Assembly (NCBI GenBank): GCA_002331385.1
Contig: DCYB01000015.1
Span: 1 to 64,000, forward strand
Length of the DNA: 64,000 bases
From: Comamonadaceae bacterium UBA2121
GTDB lineage: Bacteria > Pseudomonadota > Gammaproteobacteria > Burkholderiales > Burkholderiaceae_C
Reading direction: 5' to 3'
Below the pieces are notes generated by a model. It saw nothing but the letters and a program-made list of their open reading frames with translations. It was not told the DNA's origin and searched no databases. Shown here piece after piece: positions 26,868-37,559 of the stretch. The position numbers were made by a program, and so were the translations under genes. Position 1 is the first letter of the stretch; each line of letters starts with the position of its first letter.

Positions 26868-28193
26868 ATGGAAATAGCAATACTTATCGCCCTCATCCTG
26901 CTCAATGGACTGTTTGCCATGTCCGAGCTGGCCTTGGTTTCGGCGCGCAAGGCGCGGCTGCAAAAACTGGTCGATGAGGGCGACAGCGGCGCCAAGGCAG
27001 CCGTCAAGCTGGGTGAAGATCCCACCCGTTTTCTCTCCACCATCCAGATCGGTATCACCTCGATCGGCGTGCTCAACGGTATCGTCGGCGAGGCCGCGTT
27101 GGCCCAGCCACTGGGCGTGTGGTTCATGCAATTGGGGCTGGAGCCCAAGACGGCGGGCTATGTCGCGACCGGTCTGGTCGTGGTGCTGATCACGTACTTC
27201 TCCATCGTCGTCGGTGAGCTGGTGCCCAAGCGTCTGGGCCAGAGCTATCCCGAAACCCTGGCGCGTCTGGTCGCCCGTCCGATCAACTGGCTGGCGATTG
27301 CGACCAAACCATTTGTGCGCCTGTTGGCCGGATCCACCGAAGCCTTGTTGCGCGCCATTGGCGTGAGGGATGATGGCTCCAATGCGGTGACCGAAGACGA
27401 AATCCACGCCGTGCTGGCCGAAGGCACCAGTGCAGGTGTCATCGAATCGACGGAGCATCAGATGGTGCGCAACGTGTTCCGGCTGGATGATCGCCAGATC
27501 GGCTCACTCATGCTGCCGCGTGCGGACGTGGTGTACCTGAATGTGGAAGACACGTTCGAGGAAAACCTCAATCTGGTGGAAGCCTCGGACCACGCGCGCT
27601 TCCCGGTGGTGCGTGGCGGCATGGACAACATCCTGGGCGTGATCAATGCCCGCCAGTGGCTGGCCCGCGCCGTGCGCGATCCGGCGGCGCGCGATCTGGC
27701 CGAGCAACCGCTCAAGCCCGCGCTTTTCGTGCCCGAAACCATCAACGGTTTGGAACTGCTCGACGAGTTCCGCCTGTCCGACGTGCAGATGGCGTTCGTC
27801 ATCGACGAATACGGCGAAGTGCAGGGCATCGTCACGCTGCAGGATCTGGTGGAAGCCATCACCGGCGAATTCCAGCCACGCGACCCGGAAACCTCATGGG
27901 CGATGGAGCGTGAAGACGGGAGCTGGCTGCTCGATGGGCACATTCCTGTGCCGGAACTCAAAGACCGCCTGGGTCTGTCCAGCGTGCCCGACGAAGAGCG
28001 TGGCCGCTATCACACGCTCAGCGGCATGATGATGTTCCTCACGGGCAAGCTGCCCGCCGAGACCGATGCCGTGCAATGGGAAAACTGGCGCTTTGAAGTC
28101 ATCGACATGGATGGCAAGACCATCGACAAGGTGCTCGCCACACGTGCGCCCGACCCAGAAATCGATCTGGCAACCGAGTCCATCGCGTCCTGA
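26868..28193 (+). CDS. CNNM/CorC family membrane protein with CBS pair (hemolysin-like)
   Basis: A 441-residue protein with a CNNM (DUF21) membrane domain of about 4 hydrophobic segments in residues 1-175 (LLNGLFAMSELAL, YFSIVVGELVPKRLGQ), two CBS domains (about residues 205-330) and a C-terminal CorC_HlyC domain (from about residue 350). The family is linked to Mg/Co export and was once called hemolysin. A polyamine-export relative (PaeA/YtfL) has the same architecture, so the substrate is uncertain. Confidence 0.9.
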   Translation: MEIAILIALILLNGLFAMSELALVSARKARLQKLVDEGDSGAKAAVKLGEDPTRFLSTIQIGITSIGVLNGIVGEAALAQPLGVWFMQLGLEPKTAGYVATGLVVVLITYFSIVVGELVPKRLGQSYPETLARLVARPINWLAIATKPFVRLLAGSTEALLRAIGVRDDGSNAVTEDEIHAVLAEGTSAGVIESTEHQMVRNVFRLDDRQIGSLMLPRADVVYLNVEDTFEENLNLVEASDHARFPVVRGGMDNILGVINARQWLARAVRDPAARDLAEQPLKPALFVPETINGLELLDEFRLSDVQMAFVIDEYGEVQGIVTLQDLVEAITGEFQPRDPETSWAMEREDGSWLLDGHIPVPELKDRLGLSSVPDEERGRYHTLSGMMMFLTGKLPAETDAVQWENWRFEVIDMDGKTIDKVLATRAPDPEIDLATESIAS

Positions 28194-28325
28194 CGTTCCC
28201 CGTGGGCGAGTGGCTGTGGCCGCTCGCTCCCCATCATCAGTGCGCACGGTTTTCTCCTGCTTTCCCTCCGAGCAAGTCCGCGCCGGGCACAGCAGTGTGT
28301 TGCGGCGCATTAAAATCAGCAGTCT

Positions 28326-29645
<1,320 letters not shown>

Positions 29646-29691
29646 ACCCATTTTCTGCTTCCTGCGGTGAAAGCCGCGATCGGGGAAAATA

Positions 29692-29725
29692 AAGAGGCCG
29701 TGGCAAGAAATTGTCACGGCCTCTT
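29692..29725 (+). terminator. Strong hairpin after serS, likely terminator
   Basis: Arms AAGAGGCCGTG and CACGGCCTCTT are perfectly complementary over 11 bp around a 12-base loop. The trailing T-tract is short (CTCTTGTC), so it may act as terminator or 3' stabiliser. Confidence 0.7.
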
Positions 29726-29807
29726 GTCATCCCACACGCTGCCCACACGTTAAGGACTCTGGGTCGCCGTGCATGGGGGCCCGATTGCCGCATTTGGAGG
29801 ATTCACT

Positions 29808-30104
29808 ATGTGGAAGCTGGGTCGCATTTTTGCCATGTTTCGCAAGGAGCTGCTCCTTGCGTGGGCCGTGCTGCGCGATCCGCGCGCGCCCAAGGCGGCC
29901 AAAGTCGCCACCGTGCTGGCGGCGCTCTACGTGGTGAGTCCGGTGGATTTCGTCTCGGACTTCATCCCCATTCTGGGCTGGCTCGACGATGGCCTGATCG
30001 CTTATCTGCTCCTGCAGGTCGCGTTCAAGTTCCTCCCGCCTGAACTGCTGGCATCGCTGCAATCGCGCGTCGGTGCGCGCACGCAAGCCAAGACCGCTCG
30101 CTGA
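29808..30104 (+). CDS. DUF1232 family small membrane protein
   Basis: A 98-residue protein with the DUF1232 core AALYVVSPVDFVSDFIPILGWLDD and a second hydrophobic stretch after it. Members are small membrane proteins of unknown role. The start ATG 29808 is preceded by TTGGAGG, better than the in-frame ATG 29769. Confidence 0.88.
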   Translation: MWKLGRIFAMFRKELLLAWAVLRDPRAPKAAKVATVLAALYVVSPVDFVSDFIPILGWLDDGLIAYLLLQVAFKFLPPELLASLQSRVGARTQAKTAR

Positions 30105-30239
30105 CGGATTGGCGCCGCAGCGCTGATCGTAGAATGGGCCCGTTCCGACGGGCTGGCCGGTGTGAATCCGGCATGGCGAGAGCGAGTGCGCAGCCGCGGT
30201 CGGCAGGATCTTCAACTTCCTGTGGATGCGGCTTTCTGC

Positions 30240-31391
30240 GTGACTTCTACACCTCCCCTCAATGCGCTCGGCGCGCCGGTCAAGGCGGCCGATGCGCAGA
30301 TTGCGCCCGATATCATTTCCCTGCCCGACTACGAGCGCCACGCCATTCACCATGTGGCGGCGGACGCGTGGCAGCATATCCAGAGTGGCGCGGACCAGAG
30401 CCTGTCGGTAGCGCACAACCGCGCCGCATTCGACGCGCTGCAACTGCTGCCCGAGCCGCTGCCGAGCCTGGACCACGCGCACACGCGCGTGACGTTGCTG
30501 GGGCGCGAGCACCTCAGCCCGATCATGCTGGCACCGGTGGCCTATCAGCACCTCATGCATCCGCAAGGCGAACTGGCCACCGTGCGCGCGGCCATGGCGC
30601 TACAGATCGGCATGATGGTCAGCACGTTGAGCAGCTACACGCTGGAAGACATCGCACAGGCGGCACAGGCCGCGCGGCAGGAACTGGGGCGCGGCGCGGC
30701 GTTGCAGTTCCAGCTCTACAGCCAGCCGGAGCGCAGCACCACGCTGAATCTCGTGCGCCGCGCTGAGGATGCAGGCTATGAGGCGCTGGTGTGGACGGTC
30801 GATGCCAACATCAAGCGCTCGCGCTTTCCGTTGCCGCCGGGCGTGGATGCGGCGAATTTGCGCGGCGCGCGCCAGCCACTACAAACGACGGATTTGATGA
30901 GCGAGCACATCCTGTTTGGCACGCCGCTGGCGCAGCAGGCGCCGGGCTGGGACGAACTGGAATGGTTGCGCGCACAGACGTCGCTGCCGCTGTTGGTGAA
31001 GGGCATCCTGTCGCCGAAAGCGGCGGCGAGGGCGGTGGAACTGGGTGCGGATGCGCTCGTGGTGTCCAACCACGGTGGACGGGTGCTGGACGGCGTGGTC
31101 TCACCCATGGACATGCTGCCCGCGATCCGCGCGGCGCTGCCGAACACCGTGCCGCTGCTGCTCGACAGTGGCGTGCGCTATGGCACGGACGTCGTGAAAG
31201 CGCTGGCTTTGGGTGCCAGCGCCGTGCTCGTGGGTCGCCCGCAACTGCATGCGTTGGCGACGGCCGGGATGCTGGGTGTGGCGCACATGCTGCATGTGCT
31301 GCGCGCGGAACTGGAATTGGCGCTGGCGCAAACGGGTTGCGCCACGCTGGAGCAGGTCACGCCGGGCGTGTTGTTGGGCCGCAGTGCATGA
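30240..31391 (+). CDS. FMN-dependent alpha-hydroxy-acid oxidase/dehydrogenase
   Basis: A TIM-barrel flavoenzyme of the L-lactate/glycolate oxidase family, oxidising a 2-hydroxy acid to the keto acid. Visible motifs are PIMLAPVAYQHLMHPQGE, FQLYSQPERS, LVKGILSPKAAARAVE and the catalytic SNHGGRVLDGVVSP. The start is uncertain: GTG 30240 gives 383 residues close to family length, while GTG 30162 would add 26 residues over a sequence that does not look coding. It is not beside other lactate genes, so the substrate is not assigned. It converges with the TonB receptor, 22 bases apart. Confidence 0.88.
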   Translation: MTSTPPLNALGAPVKAADAQIAPDIISLPDYERHAIHHVAADAWQHIQSGADQSLSVAHNRAAFDALQLLPEPLPSLDHAHTRVTLLGREHLSPIMLAPVAYQHLMHPQGELATVRAAMALQIGMMVSTLSSYTLEDIAQAAQAARQELGRGAALQFQLYSQPERSTTLNLVRRAEDAGYEALVWTVDANIKRSRFPLPPGVDAANLRGARQPLQTTDLMSEHILFGTPLAQQAPGWDELEWLRAQTSLPLLVKGILSPKAAARAVELGADALVVSNHGGRVLDGVVSPMDMLPAIRAALPNTVPLLLDSGVRYGTDVVKALALGASAVLVGRPQLHALATAGMLGVAHMLHVLRAELELALAQTGCATLEQVTPGVLLGRSA

Positions 31392-31413
31392 ACCGGCGTG
31401 ACTGCTCTGGTGC

Positions 31414-33498
31414 TTAGAAGCCGACGGTCATGCCAAGCCAGTAACGGCGGCCGTCATACACCGCGCCGTAGCCGGTGTAGTCCACCTGTTTGTCAAACAG
31501 GTTGTAGATGCCGGCGCTCAGTTTCACGTCCTTCGAATAGGCGTAGTTCACCCCCAGATCGACAAAGGTGAACGAGGGCGTGGCTGCCGCCATCGAGGTG
31601 CGGCTGAGAAAGTCCGAGGTGCGGCTGCGGTAGTTCACGCGGCTCCAAACGCCGAGCTTGCCGGTGGCTTGCCAGTCGAGTGTGGAGTTGAACATGTGCT
31701 TGGGCATCTTGTTGAGCGGCTGGCCCGAGAACTTGCCACTCTTTTGCTCGGAACGGGTGAACGTGTAGTTGCTCGCCACGCGCAGGTCGTTGCTGATGCT
31801 CCAGGTGGCCGTGGCCTCGACGCCGCGCATGTTGGCTTCGTCCACATTCACGCGGTCGCTGATGAACTTGTAGGGCGTGCCATAGATCGTGCAGTTGCCC
31901 GTCACGATGCTCATGCCCCGGCCTGCCGTGTCCATGCAGGAGCGCACCTCGGTGATCTTGTCCTTGAAGTCGGTGTTGAACAACGTGAGGCTGGTGCTCA
32001 GGTTGCGATGGTTGTCCCAGATGACGCCAATTTCCTGGCTGCGGCTCTTCTCGGGCTTGAGGTCGGGATTGCCGCGGATGACGGCGGGATCGCCACCGCC
32101 GCCCGTGATCTGCCCCCAGTCGGCCACGGCGGCGCGCAGACTCGGTGTCTTGAAGCCGGACGAGATACCGCCCTTGACGCTCAATTCGGGCGTGGCTTTC
32201 CACACACCGTAAAGGCGCGGCGTCCAGTCGGTGCCGTAGTTTTCGTCGCGGTTCATGCGCAGACCCGCGGTCAGCGCAAAGCTGTCGGTCATCTGCCATT
32301 CGTTTTCGGCAAACAGCGCCCACTGGTAGCGTTCCAGCGTGTCGATGGGATTCGCCGTGCGCATCTGGTTGCCCGCGTCCTCCAGCTTTTCATTCTTGTA
32401 GGACAGGCCCAACGTCGTGGTGTGGCGCGCGAACAGATCCATGGTGATCTGGCTGTTGAACTCGGTGTTCTTCAGGCGCATGTTGCGCGACGGGTTGTCG
32501 ATGTCCTCATGCTGGAGGTGCGTATTCGAGGTGCCGATGGCCCAGCGTCCGATGTGCGTGGCCGCCAGGTGGTTGCGCGTGTATTTCGACTCGTCGGAGC
32601 CGCGGCTCGCGGACTTGCCCTGGCTGGACTGGCGATCCTGCAGCGTGCGTCCGGCTTCAAAAATGAAGTCGTGGTCCTTGTTCGGCGTGAGGCTGAATTT
32701 CACCGTACCGGCGGTGCTGTCCTGCTCGTTGAAGCCATTGAGGATGCGGTCTTCGTTACGGCGCGTTTTCTGGCCGTAGATCTGCAGGCCGAGCATGTCG
32801 TTCTTGATCGGTCCGGCCAGATAGAAGTTGGACTGGAAGATATTGCCCGACCTGGATGACTCCTGCAGTGTGGCTTCGCCGCGCACGTTGCCGGTCCATG
32901 CTGAGGGCACCTTGCGCGTGATGATGTTGACCACGCCGCCCATGGCGTCCGAGCCATACAGCGACGACATCGGGCCACGGATGACTTCGATGCGTTCGAT
33001 GGCCTCTAGTGGTGGCAGCCAGCCCTGCTCGATGCCGGGGCCGTCGCTGTTCGGGCGGGTTTCGCGCGAATTCATGCGGCGGCCGTCGACCAGCAGCATG
33101 GTGTAGCTCGCGCTCATGCCGCGCACGCTGATGTCACTGGAACTGCCGCCGCCGGTCACGACCACACCGGGCACGTCCTTGAGTGCATCGGTGACGTCGC
33201 GATAGCTGCGCTTTTCCAGCTCGGTGCGCGAGATGACGGTAATGGACGCGGGCGCGTCCTCCACCGCCTGCTCAAAGCCGGATGCGGTGATGACGACGGT
33301 ATCCAGCGACTTCACTTCGGCGGTGGGCTTGGGCTCTGGCGCAGTAGGCGCTGCTTGTGCCAATGCCGCGGGCGCGGTGCTGCCAAGCAGGCTGGCTGCC
33401 AGTAGCAATTTCCATGGTTGGGCGGTGGCTCGGAGGGTAGAGGGGGCGCGTTGAGCGCGAGAGGAATGCGTGAAAGTGAAAGGGTGCTTGCGCCGCAT
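31414..33498 (-). CDS. TonB-dependent siderophore-type receptor under Fur control
   Basis: A 694-residue outer-membrane receptor: signal peptide ending near AALAQA, TonB-box-like DTVVITAS, plug domain with RGMSASYTMLLVDGRR and GPMSSLYGSDAMGGVVNIITRK, and a 22-strand-type barrel ending in aromatic F (WLGMTVGF). The plug style is closest to the FepA/CirA/colicin-receptor branch. A perfect 7-1-7 Fur box is upstream, supporting iron regulation. ATG 33498 is chosen over the in-frame 33576, which would overlap that box. Confidence 0.92.
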   Translation of the reverse strand: MRRKHPFTFTHSSRAQRAPSTLRATAQPWKLLLAASLLGSTAPAALAQAAPTAPEPKPTAEVKSLDTVVITASGFEQAVEDAPASITVISRTELEKRSYRDVTDALKDVPGVVVTGGGSSSDISVRGMSASYTMLLVDGRRMNSRETRPNSDGPGIEQGWLPPLEAIERIEVIRGPMSSLYGSDAMGGVVNIITRKVPSAWTGNVRGEATLQESSRSGNIFQSNFYLAGPIKNDMLGLQIYGQKTRRNEDRILNGFNEQDSTAGTVKFSLTPNKDHDFIFEAGRTLQDRQSSQGKSASRGSDESKYTRNHLAATHIGRWAIGTSNTHLQHEDIDNPSRNMRLKNTEFNSQITMDLFARHTTTLGLSYKNEKLEDAGNQMRTANPIDTLERYQWALFAENEWQMTDSFALTAGLRMNRDENYGTDWTPRLYGVWKATPELSVKGGISSGFKTPSLRAAVADWGQITGGGGDPAVIRGNPDLKPEKSRSQEIGVIWDNHRNLSTSLTLFNTDFKDKITEVRSCMDTAGRGMSIVTGNCTIYGTPYKFISDRVNVDEANMRGVEATATWSISNDLRVASNYTFTRSEQKSGKFSGQPLNKMPKHMFNSTLDWQATGKLGVWSRVNYRSRTSDFLSRTSMAAATPSFTFVDLGVNYAYSKDVKLSAGIYNLFDKQVDYTGYGAVYDGRRYWLGMTVGF

Positions 33499-33560
33499 GA
33501 GAATGAATTGACGTTGATGAAAAAACTGCAAGATCAAACGGATGTGGTGCCATTTGAAAT

Positions 33561-33575
33561 TGAGAATTATTCTCA
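33561..33575 (-). promoter_or_regulatory. Fur box upstream of TonB receptor
   Basis: TGAGAATTATTCTCA is a perfect 7-1-7 inverted repeat matching the Fur consensus TGATAATNATTATCA at 13 of 15 positions, flanked by further GAGAAT half-site-like sequence. It lies 60-80 bases upstream of the receptor start, where a repressor would cover the promoter. Confidence 0.88.
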
Positions 33576-33726
33576 TTCAATTTGTATAAATGTGACAAAT
33601 TGATTTTTTAAACCGGGTCACGCTATGCGGAAATGCGGATCGCTGGCACGGGTTTGTCGTATTCGCGCGCACACAGATAGTCGTTTTACCGCCGATTTTT
33701 TGGCGGTTTTGACGCCACTGCGCGCA

Positions 33727-33765
33727 ACAAAAACGCCCCGGTGCGAAGTGCATCGCAGCGGGGCG
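33727..33765 (-). terminator. Rho-independent terminator of the copper-receptor gene
   Basis: On the minus strand the stem CGCCCCG..TGCGA / TCGCA..CGGGGCG is followed by TTTTTG. It starts 20 bases after the receptor stop at 33786. Confidence 0.85.
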
Positions 33766-33785
33766 CAGGCAGACGGGCTTGAGCG

Positions 33786-35870
33786 TCAGAAGGTCATGTC
33801 ACCGCGCAGCCAGAAGGTGCGGCCAGGCTCGTTGATGCGGATGCCGCCGGGATAACCGAAGGCCGCGTTACCCGAGAGGTTCAGGTGCTCGGAGTAGTTG
33901 CGGTCAAACAGGTTATCGATACCAGCGGTGATCTTCCAGTTCTGGTTCACGCGCATGCCCATGTTGACGGACAGCGTGCTCCAGCCGGGGCTGGGACCGA
34001 AGTCCTGCCCGATGACGTTGCCCTGCTTGAGCGCAATGCGCTTTTGCGCAGCCACGATGCGCCACAGCGCGCCGACGCTGAGCGGACCGTTCGAGTAATC
34101 GAGGCCAAGGCGCGCTTCCAGGGGCGGCGTCTGTGGCGCGGCGCGGCGGTCGGTGCGGTTTTCCGCCCACGAGTAGCCCAGCGTGCCTTGCGCGCTCAGA
34201 CCCTTGGTGATCTCGTAGGTGCCGCCCAACTCAAGACCGGCCATGCGCTTTTTGATGTTGCGCGCGGCAGAGCCCATGCCGCTGTAGTCGAACAGGATGT
34301 AGTCATCCACGACACCGGCGTAGCCAGACAGCCACAGCTTCCAATCGTCGCCCTTGAAGCTCGCGCCGACGTCGATCTGCGTGGTTTTCTCGGGCTTGAG
34401 TCGGCCAAACGCATTGCCCTTGTCGGCGGTGCTATTGCCGGGGGAGATCAGCTCCCAATAGTCGGGAAAGCGCTGCACGTGGCCGATGCCCGCATACACC
34501 GAGGTGCCGCTTTGCAGCGTTTGCTCCCAGCGCAGGAAGCCGCTGGGTTCATGGCTGCTCTTGCGGTGGTTGCTCACGAGACTGCCGTCGGGCAGCACGT
34601 TCACGGGCGTCTTGGAATAGCGCCATGCCTCGCTGCGGTCCAGTCGCAGGCCACCCACGATGCGCGCGGATTCGTCGAGACGATGCGTGAGCTCGGCAAA
34701 CATGCCCTGATTGGCAAACTTGGCGTCAGGCACGCGCGGCAGCGTGGACGGGGCGACGGTTTGTGAGCCTGCGCGCTTGGAGTGCGGCGTGCGCATCGCG
34801 TCGACACCGGCGACCAGCGTGGTGTCGGGCGACAGCTCGAAGGTGCCCGCGATGCGCAGTCCGCTGGTGGTGCTGCGCGGATTGCCAGCGCGTGTCATGG
34901 CCATGCCGCCGCTGGGCTTGAACTCGCGCAGCGAGAAGTTGTCCATGATGTGGTCGGCGTCGTTGTAGTAGAACTGCGCCTCCAGCTTGCTCAGCCAACT
35001 GGTGATATTGGTTTGCTCCAGGCGCAGTGCCACGCTCTCACGGCGGAAGCGGGTGCCGTCCATGCCGCGACCGCCATAGCGCGCTTCGCCGTCGCCGATG
35101 CCCACGCTCAGCTCCATCCACGTGTCTTTGCTGGGGGTGAGGCCCAAGGCCAGATCGGTGTTCCATTTGTCATACGAGGACGGCACGCGGCGGCCATTGC
35201 CGTCGAGGTAGTCCTTGGCCTGCGAGTGGTTGGCGGTGAAACGCACATAGGCGTTCTCCGTGCCCGCGAGGAAGTCCAGGCTCTGGTCATTGCGTCCCGC
35301 CGTGCCGATCAGGGCGCTGGCATCGAACTGCACTTGCGATTCGGTCAGGTTGGGGCGTGTGCGGTCAAAGCGCACGACGCCTGCCGATGCGCCCGGGCCC
35401 CAGATGACGCTCTGCGGTCCCTTTACGAGGGTGAGCTCATCGTAGGTTTCGGGCGAGATGTAGGAGCTCGGCGAGTCCATGCGCGAGGGACATGCGCCCC
35501 AGGTGGTGGTGCCGTTCGTGAGGATGGGCAGCCGCGAGCCGAACTGGCCGCGAAACACCGGGTCGCTGTTGGAGCCGCCACTGCGCACGGCGGAGAAGCC
35601 GGGAATGCTCTTGAGATAGTCCGCTGCGTCACTCGCAGGGATGGGTTGGCGCGGCTGTTTGGGATCGGCCGTGACGGTGATGCCGGAGTGCTCGTGCACG
35701 GCAGTGACCACCACTTCGGGCATGGTCTGGGCCTTGGCTTCGGGCGCGGGTTGCACTTGCACCTCGGTGGCGACGGCTGCCGTGCCGAACGAGGCAATGA
35801 GGGCGAGACACGCAAGTGCGCGCGGGTGACGCAGCCGCTGCGTGGGGTGTGGAAGTGGAGTCTTTTTCAT
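33786..35870 (-). CDS. TonB-dependent copper receptor (OprC/NosA type)
   Basis: A 694-residue outer-membrane receptor with a signal peptide ending near ATEVQV, a plug (VVVTAVHEHSGITVTADPKQ, then ACPSRMDSPSSYISPETYD and KGPQSVIWGPGASAG) and a beta-barrel ending in F. The conserved ACPSRMD..SYI..E segment is diagnostic of the TonB-dependent copper receptor family. Its upstream neighbour is a DUF2946 protein, a common partner of copper receptors. No Fur box was seen here. Confidence 0.9.
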   Translation of the reverse strand: MKKTPLPHPTQRLRHPRALACLALIASFGTAAVATEVQVQPAPEAKAQTMPEVVVTAVHEHSGITVTADPKQPRQPIPASDAADYLKSIPGFSAVRSGGSNSDPVFRGQFGSRLPILTNGTTTWGACPSRMDSPSSYISPETYDELTLVKGPQSVIWGPGASAGVVRFDRTRPNLTESQVQFDASALIGTAGRNDQSLDFLAGTENAYVRFTANHSQAKDYLDGNGRRVPSSYDKWNTDLALGLTPSKDTWMELSVGIGDGEARYGGRGMDGTRFRRESVALRLEQTNITSWLSKLEAQFYYNDADHIMDNFSLREFKPSGGMAMTRAGNPRSTTSGLRIAGTFELSPDTTLVAGVDAMRTPHSKRAGSQTVAPSTLPRVPDAKFANQGMFAELTHRLDESARIVGGLRLDRSEAWRYSKTPVNVLPDGSLVSNHRKSSHEPSGFLRWEQTLQSGTSVYAGIGHVQRFPDYWELISPGNSTADKGNAFGRLKPEKTTQIDVGASFKGDDWKLWLSGYAGVVDDYILFDYSGMGSAARNIKKRMAGLELGGTYEITKGLSAQGTLGYSWAENRTDRRAAPQTPPLEARLGLDYSNGPLSVGALWRIVAAQKRIALKQGNVIGQDFGPSPGWSTLSVNMGMRVNQNWKITAGIDNLFDRNYSEHLNLSGNAAFGYPGGIRINEPGRTFWLRGDMTF

Positions 35871-36043
35871 GAAGGTATGGCGTGGCGCTCATGCACCGCT
35901 ACGGCAGACGCCGCAGACGTGACAGAGCAATCAGGAGCCGGACAGCGCAAGGCCGTGTGAATCGCTCGCCATGAGCGCGAGCCTGCGCACGGGCGCATCC
36001 GGGGCAATCAATGCAGAAGCAGTGCGCGCAGCGGCGCACTCAT

Positions 36044-36463
36044 TCAGACGGCGAGAGGCGGCCCGCGGGGCGGCAGCGGCGCACGCGAAAGAGAGACAGG
36101 AAACGCGGTGCTGCAGAGCGATTCCCAGCCGGTGCCGGAACCCTCCATGGGCGGCTGATAGTCCAGCACCGCCGTCGTTGCGGGTGGCGCCAGCGCAATG
36201 CACAGCATGCACTCGGGGCCGTGCCGCCCAACGCCGGGGGCGGGGCTTTCCAGCAGGACGATGTCCTCGACGCTGATGGCGACGAGGCGCTCGCCCGCTG
36301 AAGGGCCGTGCTCGATGGAGCAGATATCAGCCCATGCGGGCGATGTGCCCGTGTCCACAGCGCGTGCGCGCACGCCGGACAACATGGACACCAGCAACAG
36401 CGCAGCAAACAAGACCGTGAAGACGGCTTGCAGGCGGCGGTTGTTGCGGAGTGACTCAAGCAT
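36044..36463 (-). CDS. DUF2946 family protein, copper-associated
   Basis: A 139-residue protein with one N-terminal transmembrane or signal segment (about residues 10-30) and a periplasmic part with two cysteines in HGPECMLC. DUF2946 genes neighbour copper receptors and are thought to be periplasmic copper-binding or handling proteins. It lies 173 bases upstream of the copper receptor on the same strand. ATG 36463 is the start that retains the signal; longer in-frame starts extend into unrelated residues. Confidence 0.75.
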   Translation of the reverse strand: MLESLRNNRRLQAVFTVLFAALLLVSMLSGVRARAVDTGTSPAWADICSIEHGPSAGERLVAISVEDIVLLESPAPGVGRHGPECMLCIALAPPATTAVLDYQPPMEGSGTGWESLCSTAFPVSLSRAPLPPRGPPLAV

Positions 36464-36676
36464 GGATGTGCGGGACTGCGAATAGCGGTGATGTCGCAGC
36501 CCGTCGCGGGTGCGAATCCGCTCCAAGCATAGGCCGCTGCGCGGCGCACCGGTATTCGGGTCCAGTCGGAACCAGCGCTCGTTTGACCTACCGCAATCAG
36601 GTCGAAGCCAGTCCTTTGCGGCGCGCCGGAATTTGAGCGGGCTCGCGTGCAGGACACGCAAGCCGCTTGCGCCCCA

Positions 36677-37513
36677 TCACATGTGGAGCAGCCCGAGTCC
36701 GCGCAGCAACAGCAGCACCGCAACGATGGCGGCGGTCACGCCAAATGCCTGCTGCAGCCGCGCACCGGCCAGCCGCTTGCCCAGCCTGCGCCCGGCGAGC
36801 AGCGCCACCGACGCACCCGCCGCGAAGGGCAGTGCGATTTGCCAGTTGACGGCATCCTGCGAGATCGCGCCCGCGACGCCGCCGATGGAAACCAGCGAGA
36901 TCACCGCGAGCGACGTGGCGACGATGCCTTTCATCGTCACGTTACTGATTGCCGCCATCATCGGCACGATGACGAAGCCGCCGCCAACGCCCAGCAGTCC
37001 ACTGAGCAAGCCCGACAGCGCCCCCGTACCCGCCAGCGCCAGCACGCAAGGTGTCACCAGTCGCAGCTTGCCGCGTGTCGGGTCGATCTGGCAGAGCTTG
37101 CAGCGCACGGGTGCCGTTTGCTCAGCGGTGGTGGGCGCGGCTTGGGCCAGTGCGCGTGCCTGTTTCAGACTGCGCAGTGCGACCCACGCGAGCACGAAGG
37201 CAAACGCGACCGTCAGCGGGGCGTTGGGCAACTGGTGCGCCAGTTGCACGCCCAGTGGTGCGACCAGCATGCCGGTGATGCCGATGATGGCGGCGGCGCG
37301 GTAGCGCACCAGTCCTTCGCGCAGTCCCAGCAAGGCTCCGAGTGCTGACGCAATGCCCACCGCCAGCAGGCCCACCGGCGCGGCCTGCACGAGGCTCAGG
37401 TGCAGGCCGAACACCAGCAGCGGCACGGCCAGGATGCCGCCGCCCGCACCGGTCAGGGCGAGCACTAGACCGACTCCGGAGCCCATGAGAAAGCTGATCA
37501 GATCCGCGTTCAT
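36677..37513 (-). CDS. TauE/SafE family sulfite exporter
   Basis: A 278-residue inner-membrane transporter with about 7-8 hydrophobic segments and the family's glycine-rich repeats (LALTGAGGGILAVPLL, LLGVGGGFVIVPMM). TauE/SafE proteins export sulfite or other organosulfur anions. It is the last gene of the sulfide-oxidation operon, where it would remove sulfite formed from persulfide oxidation. An internal Cys pair (CKLC) precedes the second half. Confidence 0.9.
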   Translation of the reverse strand: MNADLISFLMGSGVGLVLALTGAGGGILAVPLLVFGLHLSLVQAAPVGLLAVGIASALGALLGLREGLVRYRAAAIIGITGMLVAPLGVQLAHQLPNAPLTVAFAFVLAWVALRSLKQARALAQAAPTTAEQTAPVRCKLCQIDPTRGKLRLVTPCVLALAGTGALSGLLSGLLGVGGGFVIVPMMAAISNVTMKGIVATSLAVISLVSIGGVAGAISQDAVNWQIALPFAAGASVALLAGRRLGKRLAGARLQQAFGVTAAIVAVLLLLRGLGLLHM

Positions 37514-37559
37514 CGCTCACCCATTGCGCACAGAGTGCCGCGCTGCCACATCGCTTGCG

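Noticed and set aside
30130..30200. Cobalamin-riboswitch-like match (GCCGGTGTGAATCCGGC) before the hydroxy-acid oxidase
   Set aside because: Only the short GGTG..ATCC segment matches; the downstream core and B12 box are missing and the position is not before a B12-related gene.
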